Source: Fervidobacterium pennivorans DSM 9078
Lineage (GTDB): Bacteria; Thermotogota; Thermotogae; Thermotogales; Fervidobacteriaceae
Assembly (NCBI RefSeq): GCF_000235405.2
Contig: NC_017095.1
Coordinates: 1,017,501-1,081,500, forward strand
Reading direction: 5' to 3'
DNA: 64,000 nucleotides
Part shown: positions 35,672-45,311 of the stretch, piece by piece
Layout of the letters: the number at the start of each line of letters is the position of its first letter
Numbering within the stretch: position 1 is the first letter of the stretch
Notes under the pieces: model-generated
Told to the model about the DNA's origin: nothing
What the model saw: the letters and a program-made list of their open reading frames with translations, nothing else
The model's database searches: none
Made by a program: the position numbers and the translations under genes

Positions 35672-38141
35672 CTATAACCGCAAAGTCTGCAACTACGTCA
35701 CCTTCTGCTAAGTGTATAACCCTAACACCCTGAGCAACTCTTCCCCTTGAAGGAACATCCGCCACTTTGAATTTTATAGAAGCTCCGTCTTTTGTAAAGA
35801 CCACAACTTCTTCATCTCCTTTTACATATGCAACTCCTACAACAGGACCTGTTTTTTCAACTTCTGCGATGTTTTTGATTCCTAAACCATCCCGCGATTG
35901 TTTTCTGTATTCACTTGCCTCGGTAAGCTTCCCGAAACCTTTTTCAGTTATTGTCAGTATGTATCCGCTATCGTCTTTTAAAATTGTGGCAGACACTACT
36001 TGATCTCCTTCTCTTAATCTAATGCCTCTAACACCTGCAGCATTCCTCCCCATTGTGCGAACTTCATCAACTGGGAATCTTATACTCATACCAAGTTTGG
36101 TTGAGATTAAAACTGTGCTATCTTCTGATTCTACACGCAAAACTGAAACAAGTTCGTCTCCATCTCTAAAAGTAATTGCCCTTATACCTTTAGATGTAAT
36201 ATTCTTGAAGTCTTCTAAACTTGTTCGTTTAACTACGCCGTTTTTTGTGACAAACAGCAAATCGCCTTTGTAATCTGAGATGTCCATCATAGCAAGCACT
36301 CTTTCATTTGGTTCCAGCTTGATATATTTAGTAATCGGTTTTCCTTTTGTAGCTCTACCGCTTTCTTCTATATCTATGTTTTCTATCTCGTATACTTTGC
36401 CTTGCGAAGTGAAGAATAATGTTTTATTGTGCAACTTGGTATAAATAATCTGAGATATTATGTCGTCTTCCATCAAATTTGCCCCAGTAACACCTTTACC
36501 ATTTCTCCTCTGCGTTCTGAATGCGTTCAAATCCATGAGCTTTAGGAATCCTTTTCTTGTAAGAGTCATAACAACATCTTTGTTTGGTATAAGGTCTTTC
36601 TTGCCAAATTTCGTTATAACTTCTTCGTGTTCTGTTATTTCTGTTCTACGAGCGTCTCCGTATTTCTCTTTAACCTCAAGCAACTCTTGAACAATCACTT
36701 CGTAAACTTTTTCATCGCTCATTAAGAGTTCTTTTTCTTTCTCAAGCCTTAAAAGAACCTCTCTGTATTCCGATTGGAGGTTCTGTGTCTCGAGGTTGGT
36801 TAATCTACCAAGTCTCATATCAAGCACAGCTTTTGCTTGTTCTTCAGTCATCTGTAAGATTTCCATAAGCTGAGACATAGCATCAGATGTATCTTTTGCA
36901 TTCCGAATAATTTCTACGACAGTATCAATAGACTTTGAAGCTTTTATTAGTCCCTCCAAAATGTGCGCTCTTCGTGAGTCTTGTTGATAAGCGTACTGCG
37001 TCCTTTTCCTGATAACTTCGAATCTGTGCTTTATATAAGCTTCAACAAGTTGCTTTAAGTTCATCAATTTTGGTTGTTTGTCAGCGTCAATAACAAGAAA
37101 TGTTGCATTAAATCGTGTTTGAAGGTTAGTTCTTTGATAGAGATTGTTTAAGATAACCTCTTCGTTTATATCCTCGGGAAATTCTATAACTATTCTAAGT
37201 CCTTCCTTATCACTTTCATCTCTTAGGTCCCTAACAGGAACTTCTTCTTCTTGTAAGTAGGCTGCTATTTGATTTATCAGGTCTGCTTTACTTACACCAT
37301 ACGGTATCTCAGTGATAATAATCGATTTTTTCTTTTTATCATGTTTTACTTCGACTCTTCCTCTAACTGTGAAACTTCCTTTACCGGTAACATACATTTC
37401 CCTGATACCGGCTTTACCTATAATGATACCTCCTGTTGGGAAATCAGGACCTTTTATTATATCAATCATCTCTTCCAACGATATATCAGGTTTCTTTATA
37501 ACTGCAATTATGGTATCAACAACATCTCGTAAATTATGCGTTGGTATACTTGTTGCCATTCCAACAGCAATACCACTTGCACCATTTAAGAGGAGGTTCG
37601 GAAGCTTCGAAGGGAGCACTTCCGGTTCTTGTAGTGAGCCGTCGAAGTTGTCGAGCATCCGAACAGTTGATTTGTCTATGTCTTCGAGCATTTCTTCGGC
37701 AATTTTGTGCAACCTGGCTTCAGTATACCTCATTGCAGCAGGTGGATCACGGTCGATGGAACCAAAATTTCCCTGCCCTTCAACAAGTGGGTATCTCATC
37801 GACCAAGGTTGTGCCATTCGAACAAGCGCCTCGTATATTGCAGCATCACCATGAGGGTGGTATTTACCCATGACTTCACCAACGATACGTGCTGACTTCT
37901 TAAATGGTTTGTTGTGGAGCAACCCAAGCTCATACATGGAATATAATATCCTTCTTTGTACTGGCTTTAGCCCATCTCTCACATCCGGTATTGCACGACC
38001 AATAATGACACTCATTGAATAGCTCAAGTAAGACTTAACAAGCTCTTCCTCGAGTACACGTTCTATTACATTATTTGAATTGTTGTTCTCTCTTAACTCA
38101 TTATTAGATAATGTATCCTGCTTAATTTCTCTTTCATCCAC
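35658..38141 (-). CDS. gyrA: DNA gyrase subunit A
   Basis: 827-residue breakage-reunion subunit of type II topoisomerase. The catalytic tyrosine is Y139 in [16 protein letters not shown]-type G-segment regions are intact ([10 protein letters not shown] near 61-70). The C-terminal half is the beta-pinwheel with repeated D-x-x-x-x-x-T-x-x-G-x-x-x-R units; the GyrA box reads Q-R-R-N-G-K-G. An N-terminal extension of about 25 polar residues precedes the usual start of homology. GGGAGG lies before the ATG. First gene of the gyrA-archease-lexA-STAS-STAS-rpiB run. Confidence 0.97.
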   Translation of the reverse strand: MDEREIKQDTLSNNELRENNNSNNVIERVLEEELVKSYLSYSMSVIIGRAIPDVRDGLKPVQRRILYSMYELGLLHNKPFKKSARIVGEVMGKYHPHGDAAIYEALVRMAQPWSMRYPLVEGQGNFGSIDRDPPAAMRYTEARLHKIAEEMLEDIDKSTVRMLDNFDGSLQEPEVLPSKLPNLLLNGASGIAVGMATSIPTHNLRDVVDTIIAVIKKPDISLEEMIDIIKGPDFPTGGIIIGKAGIREMYVTGKGSFTVRGRVEVKHDKKKKSIIITEIPYGVSKADLINQIAAYLQEEEVPVRDLRDESDKEGLRIVIEFPEDINEEVILNNLYQRTNLQTRFNATFLVIDADKQPKLMNLKQLVEAYIKHRFEVIRKRTQYAYQQDSRRAHILEGLIKASKSIDTVVEIIRNAKDTSDAMSQLMEILQMTEEQAKAVLDMRLGRLTNLETQNLQSEYREVLLRLEKEKELLMSDEKVYEVIVQELLEVKEKYGDARRTEITEHEEVITKFGKKDLIPNKDVVMTLTRKGFLKLMDLNAFRTQRRNGKGVTGANLMEDDIISQIIYTKLHNKTLFFTSQGKVYEIENIDIEESGRATKGKPITKYIKLEPNERVLAMMDISDYKGDLLFVTKNGVVKRTSLEDFKNITSKGIRAITFRDGDELVSVLRVESEDSTVLISTKLGMSIRFPVDEVRTMGRNAAGVRGIRLREGDQVVSATILKDDSGYILTITEKGFGKLTEASEYRKQSRDGLGIKNIAEVEKTGPVVGVAYVKGDEEVVVFTKDGASIKFKVADVPSRGRVAQGVRVIHLAEGDVVADFAVIGGEE

Positions 38142-38181
38142 AGAAAATTACCTCCCAACGTTTTCAATATAGTTTGCCTTT

Positions 38182-38195
38182 GCTTAAATTTAAGC
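38182..38195. repeat. 14-bp perfect palindrome between metG and gyrA
   Basis: GCTTAAATTTAAGC reads the same on both strands. It sits in the 61-base gap between the metG stop and the gyrA start, just upstream of gyrA, so it could be an operator. There is no T tract. Confidence 0.6.
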
Positions 38196-38202
38196 TATTC
38201 CA

Positions 38203-40164
38203 TTAGGAAATTTTTGCTCCTGGTTCTATTTCACCAGACACTGTTAAAAGTGTAAGTCTGTCATTCTTTTTTGCAGCAAGAAGCATACCTTTAGATTCAA
38301 TCCCCATAAGTTTTGCTGGTTTTAGGTTTGCTACAACAACTATCAGTCTTCCAACAAGTTCCTCGGGTTTGTAGAATTGAGCGATTCCGGCAACGATTTG
38401 TCGTGTCCCAAGTTCTCCCAGGTCAATTTGCAATTTAATTAACTTTTCTGATTTCTCAACCTTTTCAGCTGATATAATCTTTGCTACTCTAAGATCAACC
38501 TTTTTGAAGTAATCAATATCTATAAGTTCGTCCAAAGAAACAACATTTTCTGCCTGGCTTACAACACTCTCTTGCTTTTCCATAGGTTTATCCCCCTGCT
38601 TATTAGATTTTTGTGGTTTTTGGATTTCCTTTTCTGTTTTCTCTATCTTTTTAAAGAGAGGTTCGCCATGAACAACCTTGCGCCCTTTAAGTATGTTCCA
38701 TCCTTCCAGAAACTTTTCCGAGAACGCTTCATTTACAGAAAGCCTGCTGTAAATCTCCCTTGAAGAATTCGGCATTACACACGATACAAGTGTTGCTACT
38801 TTGAAAATACTTTCAGTTACAAGAGAAAGAACCGTTCCAAGTCTCTCCTTGCTTCCTTCTTTAGCAAGTATCCAAGGTTTTGCCTCATCAAAATACTTGT
38901 TTAAATCACCTATAAACTGCCAAAGTACCTCTAGTGCTTCGGTAATTCTGTATTTATCCATAAGTTCAATATAGGTTTGCTTAGTCTTTTCGTAATTTTC
39001 CACTAATTTCTTGTCCAGTTCTTCCAATTCTCCAATTCCTGGTATCTGAGCATCAAAATGTTTTACTATCATTGCAAGCGTTCTATGTAAAAGATTTCCG
39101 TAATCGTTGGCAAGGTCTGAATTTAGTCTTTTGACCAAGTTTTCTTCAGAGAAATCCCCATCTTTACCAAAGACAATATCTCTGACAAGGTAATACCTAA
39201 CAACATCGTTACCATACTTCTTAACGTATTCCCTTGGATCTATGGCATTTCCAAGCGACTTACTAATCTTTTGACCATTTACTGTTAACCAACCATGCGC
39301 GAAGATTTTTTTAGGTAATGGTAGACCAACCGACATCAACATCGCGGGCCAAATCAAACTATGAAACCTGTTAATTTCTTTTCCAATCAGATGCACATCA
39401 GCAGGCCACCATTTGTTGAATGTATCCATATCATCAGGATATCCTATAGCAGAAACGTAGTTTATAAGCGCATCGACCCAAACGTATATGACATGCTCCG
39501 GGTCATTTGGCATCGGAACTCCCCACTTCAGAGTCGTTCGAGTTATTGAAAGGTCCTTCAACCCCGATTCAAGAATCTTAAGCATCTCGTTTCTTCGAAA
39601 ATCTGGCTCTACAAAATCGGGATTTTCTTTAAAATGTTTCAGGAGGGGTTCGTTGTATTTTGATAGTCTAAAGAAGTAATTTTCTTCTCTAATCAACTGC
39701 ACTTCTCGTTTACATGATGGGCAAAGGTGTTTTCCATCTTCTGAATGTTCGAGTTCATCTTCATTCCAGTAAGTTTCACAAGGTACGCAATACCAACCTT
39801 CGTAGGTCCCCTTATAGATGTCGCCATTCTCCATCATCTTTGAAACAAAATATTGCACAGTTTTCATATGATGTTCATCGGTTGTTCTGATGAAATAATC
39901 GTTAGTAATTTCAAGCTCTTTCCAAAGCTCTTTAAACTTCTGGGCTAATTCATCACACAATTGCTGTGGTTCAACTCCTCTTTCCTTCGCTGCTTGCGCT
40001 ATCTTTTGTCCGTGCTCGTCGGTACCGGTTAAGTAAAAGACATCATAACCCATCATCCGCTTGTAACGAGCAAGAATGTCACCAATGATAGTTGTATAAG
40101 AACTTCCAATGTGTGGCTCAGCATTAACATAATAAATAGGGGTTGTAATATAAAACTTCTTCAC
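38203..40164 (-). CDS. metG: Methionyl-tRNA synthetase with C-terminal tRNA-binding domain
   Basis: 653-residue class I synthetase. The HIGH-type site is P-H-I-G-S (residues 18-22), the KMSKS loop K-I-S-K-S near 298, and a zinc knuckle with C-V-P-C and C-P-S-C near residues 127-147. The last 110 residues form an EMAP/Trbp111-like OB fold (V-D-L-R-V-A-K-I), which binds tRNA and dimerises. It follows a terminator and its own promoter, and ends 61 bases before gyrA. Confidence 0.97.
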   Translation of the reverse strand: MKKFYITTPIYYVNAEPHIGSSYTTIIGDILARYKRMMGYDVFYLTGTDEHGQKIAQAAKERGVEPQQLCDELAQKFKELWKELEITNDYFIRTTDEHHMKTVQYFVSKMMENGDIYKGTYEGWYCVPCETYWNEDELEHSEDGKHLCPSCKREVQLIREENYFFRLSKYNEPLLKHFKENPDFVEPDFRRNEMLKILESGLKDLSITRTTLKWGVPMPNDPEHVIYVWVDALINYVSAIGYPDDMDTFNKWWPADVHLIGKEINRFHSLIWPAMLMSVGLPLPKKIFAHGWLTVNGQKISKSLGNAIDPREYVKKYGNDVVRYYLVRDIVFGKDGDFSEENLVKRLNSDLANDYGNLLHRTLAMIVKHFDAQIPGIGELEELDKKLVENYEKTKQTYIELMDKYRITEALEVLWQFIGDLNKYFDEAKPWILAKEGSKERLGTVLSLVTESIFKVATLVSCVMPNSSREIYSRLSVNEAFSEKFLEGWNILKGRKVVHGEPLFKKIEKTEKEIQKPQKSNKQGDKPMEKQESVVSQAENVVSLDELIDIDYFKKVDLRVAKIISAEKVEKSEKLIKLQIDLGELGTRQIVAGIAQFYKPEELVGRLIVVVANLKPAKLMGIESKGMLLAAKKNDRLTLLTVSGEIEPGAKIS

Positions 40165-40208
40165 CTTAAAGCACCTCCAAAAAAGTCTATAATTATGATT
40201 CTTTGTAT

Positions 40209-40217
40209 ATTATACCA
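40209..40217 (-). promoter_or_regulatory. Extended -10 promoter of metG
   Basis: TGGTATAAT reads on the minus strand at 40217-40209, about 45 bases before the metG ATG. The -35 region shows no clear match. It is a perfect TGnTATAAT. Confidence 0.65.
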
Positions 40218-40264
40218 CACTTTGAATCCCATTGTGTGAAACTTGTGAAAACTTTATTAGCTAT

Positions 40265-40301
40265 AAAAAGCGAGGTGGAAGGGCTTTCCACCTCGCTTTT
40301 T
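40265..40301. terminator. Bidirectional terminator between the nucleotidase-like gene and metG
   Basis: A 16-bp perfect stem (AAAAAGCGAGGTGGAA with TTCCACCTCGCTTTTT) around a 5-base loop. Both arms have A/T tails, so it can stop transcription on either strand; here it closes the minus-strand nucleotidase-like gene. Confidence 0.92.
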
Positions 40302-40340
40302 ATTTGTCATATTTGTTATATATTAAAAACTAATAAATCT

Positions 40341-42140
40341 CTATCTTGCCTCAAAAAGCTCTCTAAGAGGTGGAATGAGGTCAAGGTATTTTTTGTAATA
40401 AACGATTTCCCATCCAGGTCTAATAAGGTTCGGGTTTTTGATAATGGGATTAAGTGTCATAAGTTCCACTATCGCTAATGGCAAATCCTCATCTGAAGTT
40501 GCAATACCTAATCTGTAAGCTATCCGAGCCAAAGTATCTCCAGGTTTCACTGTGTAAGTAAGTTGCACCAACGAGACTCGATTATTATCTTCCTTTGTAT
40601 CTAAGACACCTTCAGGCAGAATTTTTTTAACTTGAGAGAAGAGAATTTTTTGAACAGGTATTTCGAATTCTTCCACTATTGCCCCGCTAATAATAGCGTT
40701 TTGACCGTAAGTTCTCACGGATGGAACAGAAACAACAAAGACATCAGAGTCATTGATGACCTTCCCCATAAATTGTATCTTTCTCAATTCTTTTTTGTTA
40801 ATTACAACTTCATATTCAAGATTTTCGAACAAATCGTAGATCCAAGGAGAACTTACAAGACTTTTTTCAAAAACAACCTTTCCATCCTTAAAAGAAAGCA
40901 TATTTAGACTCTTCATGATAATCTCTTTCACCTGTTTTCCCGTCAATTTCAACGTTTTAACTGTAGTTGTTCTACCCACTAAAGCGTAAAGGTCTCGCCT
41001 CGTAATATCTCCTTCAATAAAGCCTTCAAAATTTGGGTTAAACACGTTCCATATTCCGATATGTGAGTTTGTATACTCGATTATCGATTTATTAACTATT
41101 TCTGTGACTAAGGTATCTTCTAAAATTGCCATGTACTTGTTAAATCCTATTGTTATGTTCGACTTTATTACAGGAGTATCTAGCCACTTTTCTACGTATG
41201 TTTCAAATTGCTGAGCCCAGTTCATTACGTTTTCTACAGGCTTTATCTTTTCTAGCTTTACATTTTGTACAGCTACTTTACTGATTTTCCATTTGCCGCT
41301 TGTTTGTGAAAGAGATATGTCTATTTGATTTACGGAAGTCCCTTCACTACCGGGAATTGAAAAAACTTTATTTTGCTTGTTTATGCCTGTGTAAACAAGT
41401 GTCTGATTACCGAAAAGGAAAATATCTACGTCTTTGTTGAATTCTTTAACCAAAACATCACCTAAGTTCAAGGCACTCTGGATCGAGATTTGCTTTCCAC
41501 TTACCGGGTCATATGTTATTCCAGCGCTGGTTGCTAAGATAATAACATCTGGCTGAACCTCCGATTTCAATTTTTGTATAACTGATTTAATTGTGTTGAC
41601 ATAGTCTGCTGAAGCTAAATTACCGTATGGTGGAACGACACCTACTGTAGCAACTTTTAAACCGTTGCGAAAAACTTTGACGTAGTAATTTTTAATAAAA
41701 CCAAACTTATTCACCAAATTAGATGCCAGTACGTATGTTTTCAAGCTTTTCAAATTTTTTTCAAATTTTTCACTTTCAAGCGTTAACTCAAATGTACCTG
41801 GCACGAACACATCATAACCAATTTGGTTGAATAAAGTAACAACAGGATTTTCACTTGCATCGTTTTCTAAAAAGTAATCGCCAAACGGGCTGCCGTATAA
41901 TAAATTCCCGGTGTCAACTAACAATAACTCTGATGATTTTTGTCTAAGCTGTGAAACATAGGAATAAATTTGCACCAAACCTTTTGATTCATAAGTATTC
42001 GTGAAATAGTTGAACGGGAGAACATTCCCGTAAATATTGGCAGTATGAATAATAGTGACCGTTGTTGAAGTAGCCTGACCTAAGACTAAAACTGCCAGAA
42101 CAAATAAACCTACCAGTGTAAGTGTCGTTCTTCCTTTCAT
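40341..42140 (-). CDS. Secreted 5'-nucleotidase-fold protein without metal ligands, LysM tail
   Basis: 599-residue secreted protein. Signal peptide in the first 22 residues; metallophosphatase-like domain about 26-260; 5'-nucleotidase C-terminal domain about 315-500; LysM (Y-T-V-K-P-G-D-T-L) in the last 70. Aligned by eye with UshA, every metal ligand is replaced: H-T-A-N-I-Y-G for H-T-N-D-x-H-G (N35, Y37); N79 for the D of GGD; T116-F117 for N-H of GNHE; S205 for H of ATH; N245 and T247 for the H and Q of GGHSQ. It is therefore a probable pseudoenzyme, perhaps binding nucleotide or peptidoglycan. Start overlaps tdk by four bases. Confidence 0.8.
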   Translation of the reverse strand: MKGRTTLTLVGLFVLAVLVLGQATSTTVTIIHTANIYGNVLPFNYFTNTYESKGLVQIYSYVSQLRQKSSELLLVDTGNLLYGSPFGDYFLENDASENPVVTLFNQIGYDVFVPGTFELTLESEKFEKNLKSLKTYVLASNLVNKFGFIKNYYVKVFRNGLKVATVGVVPPYGNLASADYVNTIKSVIQKLKSEVQPDVIILATSAGITYDPVSGKQISIQSALNLGDVLVKEFNKDVDIFLFGNQTLVYTGINKQNKVFSIPGSEGTSVNQIDISLSQTSGKWKISKVAVQNVKLEKIKPVENVMNWAQQFETYVEKWLDTPVIKSNITIGFNKYMAILEDTLVTEIVNKSIIEYTNSHIGIWNVFNPNFEGFIEGDITRRDLYALVGRTTTVKTLKLTGKQVKEIIMKSLNMLSFKDGKVVFEKSLVSSPWIYDLFENLEYEVVINKKELRKIQFMGKVINDSDVFVVSVPSVRTYGQNAIISGAIVEEFEIPVQKILFSQVKKILPEGVLDTKEDNNRVSLVQLTYTVKPGDTLARIAYRLGIATSDEDLPLAIVELMTLNPIIKNPNLIRPGWEIVYYKKYLDLIPPLRELFEAR

Positions 42141-42739
42141 AATGTTCTTCCCTCCTCTTCATCTATGTTTTGTGCATTTCTTTCATAACTTTCATAACAA
42201 TCTTTACAAACGGCGATGTATTTGTCCTTCCCGCCGACATCAAAAACACCACCGTTGTTTTTTAATTTGTAAGATAACGTTGCCTTGTATTCGCCACATA
42301 CTTCACAAACTGCTTTCTTTTTGATAATCTCATCTGCAAGTGCCATCAATTTTGCAGTCGTTTCAAAAGGTTCCCACAAATAACTCATATCCAGTCCTGC
42401 ACAATAAACATCTACTCCATCTAAGGTTATTTTTTTGGTGATATTAACTAGTTCGACATCGAAAAAGTGAACTTCATCTATAAACACCGCATCCGGCTTT
42501 TCGATTAAAGAATTATAGTATTCAAAAAGCTCGGTCGAATCTTTGACAACCCTTGCAGGCATTTTGTGAAACTTGTGAGTTACAACGTCCTCAGCACTGT
42601 AGCGGGTATCGATAGCTGGCTTGAAAATCAAAGTTTTTTTCTTACCAATTTCGTAAATCTCAGCAAAGTTTAGAAGTTCTGTTGTCTTACCTGAATACAT
42701 TGGACCAGTAATTACAGTGAGCTTCCCGATCGTTTTCAT
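42137..42739 (-). CDS. tdk: Thymidine kinase
   Basis: 200-residue type II thymidine kinase that salvages thymidine to dTMP. The P-loop G-P-M-Y-S-G-K-T is at residues 12-19, with I-D-E-V-H-F-F the Walker-B/catalytic region near 90 and a zinc ribbon C-E-V-C ... C-K-D-C near the end. tmk occurs elsewhere in the window, so the salvage route to dTDP is complete. It ends by overlapping the nucleotidase-like gene by four bases and has a probable promoter at the palindrome 42861-42878. Confidence 0.95.
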   Translation of the reverse strand: MKTIGKLTVITGPMYSGKTTELLNFAEIYEIGKKKTLIFKPAIDTRYSAEDVVTHKFHKMPARVVKDSTELFEYYNSLIEKPDAVFIDEVHFFDVELVNITKKITLDGVDVYCAGLDMSYLWEPFETTAKLMALADEIIKKKAVCEVCGEYKATLSYKLKNNGGVFDVGGKDKYIAVCKDCYESYERNAQNIDEEEGRTL

Positions 42740-42860
42740 AGTTTAACATTTACACCTCTCTTTTGTCCTATATTTTTTCAAAGTTACACCATTTATCATA
42801 TTACCACAAAGTTAAGTTTTTGTCGATAAAGCAGAGCAACTGTAAAAAATCTTAGCATAT

Positions 42861-42878
42861 CTGGTATAATTATACCAG
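42861..42878. promoter_or_regulatory. Palindromic double extended -10 between tdk and tatD
   Basis: CTGGTATAATTATACCAG is a perfect 18-bp palindrome. Each strand reads TGGTATAAT (plus 42862-42870, minus 42877-42869), so the same DNA could serve tatD on one strand and tdk on the other, with start sites on opposite sides. Only weak -35 matches are seen on either side. Confidence 0.6.
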
Positions 42879-42897
42879 AAAAAGGAGGAATAGAAAA

Positions 42898-43743
42898 ATG
42901 GATATGGGAAGAGATGAAAGATACCTCGTAGATACGCATGCACATTTGCATATGCCACATTTCAAATCAGACTTTCAAGATGTCCTTAAAAGGACTTCTC
43001 AACTACGTTTTGTCCTGAATGTTTCGACAAGTTTGAACGATATACAACCATGCATCGATATCGCCAAAACTCTGGGAAACACTTACACAGCTATAGGAAT
43101 TCATCCGCATGATTCAACTGATGCTTTCAAAACCGGAACAGAATACCTTGATATTTTGGAAAAGACGGCAACGAAAGTAAACAGAGTCATTGCTATAGGT
43201 GAAATAGGTTTGGATTACTATCGAAATATATCTTCTGTGGATGTTCAAAAGAAAGTTTTTGCTGACCAGGTAGCACTGGCACTACACTTAAAACTACCAA
43301 TAATTTTGCACATCAGGGAAGCATACGATGATACATACGATATTCTTAGAACCTTTTCTTTTGAAGGCTTACGTGGAATAGTGCATGCTTTCAGTAGCGA
43401 CGAAACCTGGGCAAAGCGTTTTGTTAAATTAGGCTTTAAAATAGGAATTGGAGGTCCTATCACTTATCCAAAGAACGAAATGCTAAGGTCCGTGGTCAAA
43501 ATAATTGGAGAGGAAAACATCGTTCCAGAGACGGATTGTCCTTACCTACCACCACAGCCTTACAGAGGTAAGCGGAATGAACCAATTTATGTATCTTACG
43601 TCTACGAAGAACTCGAAAAAATCTTTGGTCACGACGTTTCGGAACGGCTATGGAAAAATGTTCAAGAAATCTTCGAAGTTAGTCTTGCTGAAAGTTTTGC
43701 AAACATAGAACAAAGCACGGAATCTGGAGATGGTGAAAAATGA
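42898..43743 (+). CDS. tatD: TatD-family metal-dependent deoxyribonuclease
   Basis: 281-residue amidohydrolase-fold nuclease; TatD members act as 3'-5' exonucleases or AP-site enzymes. Metal ligands: H-A-H in V-D-T-H-A-H-L (residues 13-17), E in G-E-I-G-L-D-Y near 102, H in I-L-H-I-R near 138, H near 165 (I-V-H-A-F), and D in P-E-T-D-C-P. AAAGGAGG precedes the ATG. The next gene ruvA starts inside its 3' end (four-base overlap). The pairing tatD-ruvA suggests a DNA-repair operon. Confidence 0.93.
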   Translation: MDMGRDERYLVDTHAHLHMPHFKSDFQDVLKRTSQLRFVLNVSTSLNDIQPCIDIAKTLGNTYTAIGIHPHDSTDAFKTGTEYLDILEKTATKVNRVIAIGEIGLDYYRNISSVDVQKKVFADQVALALHLKLPIILHIREAYDDTYDILRTFSFEGLRGIVHAFSSDETWAKRFVKLGFKIGIGGPITYPKNEMLRSVVKIIGEENIVPETDCPYLPPQPYRGKRNEPIYVSYVYEELEKIFGHDVSERLWKNVQEIFEVSLAESFANIEQSTESGDGEK

Positions 43744-44303
43744 TAGAACTAGTTCGCGGAAAATTCTTGGGACGTAGTGAAGGGAAAGTTCTTGTCGATA
43801 TCGGTAATTTAGTAGTTGGTATTATATGCGATGCGGAAAGTTTTTCGGAAACAAAAGAAGGACAAGAAATTATTGTGTTTACAAAACTGATAGTAACGCA
43901 AGAAGATATAAGTATATACGGCTTCGATTCCAAAGAAAAGAGAGATGTTTTTGAAAAGCTCATAAAAGTATCAAAGTTAGGACCGAAGAGTGCAATAAAG
44001 ATTCTATCTTCAGCAAGCATAGAATTTTTATCAACGGCAATCGCAAATGGTGATGTTGAAAGACTCTCGTCGATTCCTGGCATTGGAAGAAAAACAGCAG
44101 AAAGAATAGTTGCTGAACTTAAAGACGAATTTGAGCCAATGCAGGTTGATGACGTATCGCTTGAAGCAATCGAAGCACTTGTATCACTTGGATATGCGAA
44201 AACACAAGCTCAAAACGCTGTGAAACAAGCGAGGAAAGAATCTCCTGATGCAAATCTATCGAAATTGATAAAAGAAGCACTTAAGATTTTGTCAAAGATG
44301 TGA
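43740..44303 (+). CDS. ruvA: Holliday junction DNA helicase subunit RuvA
   Basis: 187-residue junction-recognition subunit that loads the RuvB motor. OB-fold domain at about 1-62 (I-E-L-V-R-G-K-F), helix-hairpin-helix motifs at about 70-130 (L-G-P-K-S-A-I-K-I-L; I-P-G-I-G-R-K-T-A-E-R-I-V), and the C-terminal RuvB-binding domain at about 142-187 (A-L-V-S-L-G-Y). Length is normal. Neither ruvB nor ruvC lies next to it. Confidence 0.96.
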   Translation: MIELVRGKFLGRSEGKVLVDIGNLVVGIICDAESFSETKEGQEIIVFTKLIVTQEDISIYGFDSKEKRDVFEKLIKVSKLGPKSAIKILSSASIEFLSTAIANGDVERLSSIPGIGRKTAERIVAELKDEFEPMQVDDVSLEAIEALVSLGYAKTQAQNAVKQARKESPDANLSKLIKEALKILSKM

Positions 44304-44371
44304 GGAAACATAAGGAAAGCATAAAAGAAAGAAGGTATTAGTATGGGGTAGGTCCTGTTGGTGGAATTTCA

Positions 44372-44887
44372 ATGACAAATTCACCAAGCGTGGTCAACCC
44401 CGTTCTGGGTTATAAATTAGATCCCGGAGAACCCGGTGTTCCTTTTGGTGCACCGGCGAGCCAAAGTTTTTTAAGAGTGATGAACCAAGAATTTGCAAAT
44501 TATATTGACTTTAAAAAGCAAGCTGCCGAGCAGGGTGGATTTATAATATACGGTGGTATATACCTTGATGTTCAAAAACGAGGCTCTTTCCTAGCGGCAG
44601 TTGCAGGTAAAACCAAAGTCTTAATCTATGTGCCTGGGCAGAGAAATGGTAATACTACGCAAGAAAACCAGCAAAACAAAATAGGTGAAGACAGTAGTTT
44701 GAAAAGAAACGAAATTGAAAGGAAAATAGATGAACTGTACAGAAAGCTACAGCAAACAGCGGATCCTATGGAGCGAGAAAAATTATTGCAACAGATTCTT
44801 TTACTAACAATGGCCATAAACGCACTCATGGTTGGTATGAAGATTCCAGAGCTACTTGTTGGAATGATTTTGAATACAACCGTGTAG
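44372..44887 (+). CDS. Protein of unknown function
   Basis: 171-residue protein, no family recognised. It opens with a P/G-rich segment (L-G-Y-K-L-D-P-G-E-P-G-V-P-F-G-A-P), has a central beta-like part (I-I-Y-G-G-I-Y-L-D-V), a polar Q/N-rich linker near residue 95, and closes with an amphipathic helix and L-M-V-G-M-K. The start is behind GGTGGA; the gene stands between ruvA (68 bases) and the DRTGG gene. Its coding character matches its neighbours. Confidence 0.45.
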   Translation: MTNSPSVVNPVLGYKLDPGEPGVPFGAPASQSFLRVMNQEFANYIDFKKQAAEQGGFIIYGGIYLDVQKRGSFLAAVAGKTKVLIYVPGQRNGNTTQENQQNKIGEDSSLKRNEIERKIDELYRKLQQTADPMEREKLLQQILLLTMAINALMVGMKIPELLVGMILNTTV

Positions 44888-44943
44888 TTAATATACTTAA
44901 CTCTCATAAAAACTTCCGGAATATTTCAGGGGGAGGGGCTTTT

Positions 44944-45273
44944 GTGAAAATTTCCGAAATAGCAAAAACCATAGGTTTGAAAGAGGTTGTGTTCTGCCAC
45001 GATTACGAAATCGAACATTGTTACGTTGGTGACTTACTAAGTGTTGTTATGCGTTCCGCTCAACAAAATAGCATTTGGCTCACGGTCCAAAGTCATGTCA
45101 ACATAATTGCAGTTGCTGCACTAACAGGAATAAAAGCAATTGTACTGTGTGAAGGACTTGATTATCCGCAAGACACTATCGAAAAAGCAAAAGAGGAAGG
45201 TATAAATCTTTACGTCTCTTCGGAGAGTTCCTATTACATTGCTGGTAAGATCTACGAATTAGGGATTCGATGA
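44944..45273 (+). CDS. DRTGG-domain protein
   Basis: 109-residue DRTGG-type domain with V-G-D-L-L-S-V-V-M-R-S-A near residue 28, then N-I-I-A-V-A-A-L-T-G-I-K-A-I-V-L-C-E-G. Such domains are thought to sense ligands in HPr-kinase-related and hydrogenase-related regulatory systems. The GTG/ATG start lies behind GGGGGAGGGG. It is followed by PHP and histidine-kinase-ATPase genes in the same direction. The same trio of domains appears beside [FeFe]-hydrogenase genes in other anaerobes as far as I recall; no hydrogenase is seen here. Confidence 0.78.
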   Translation: MKISEIAKTIGLKEVVFCHDYEIEHCYVGDLLSVVMRSAQQNSIWLTVQSHVNIIAVAALTGIKAIVLCEGLDYPQDTIEKAKEEGINLYVSSESSYYIAGKIYELGIR

Positions 45274-45311
45274 TTAGATATTTTAGTTGATTATGAGAAA
45301 GTTGATGATAC

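Noticed and set aside
37312-37854. Long open frame (180 aa) on the plus strand opposite gyrA
   Set aside because: It is the antisense shadow of a well-conserved gyrA domain, has no ribosome site and a composition unlike real proteins here.
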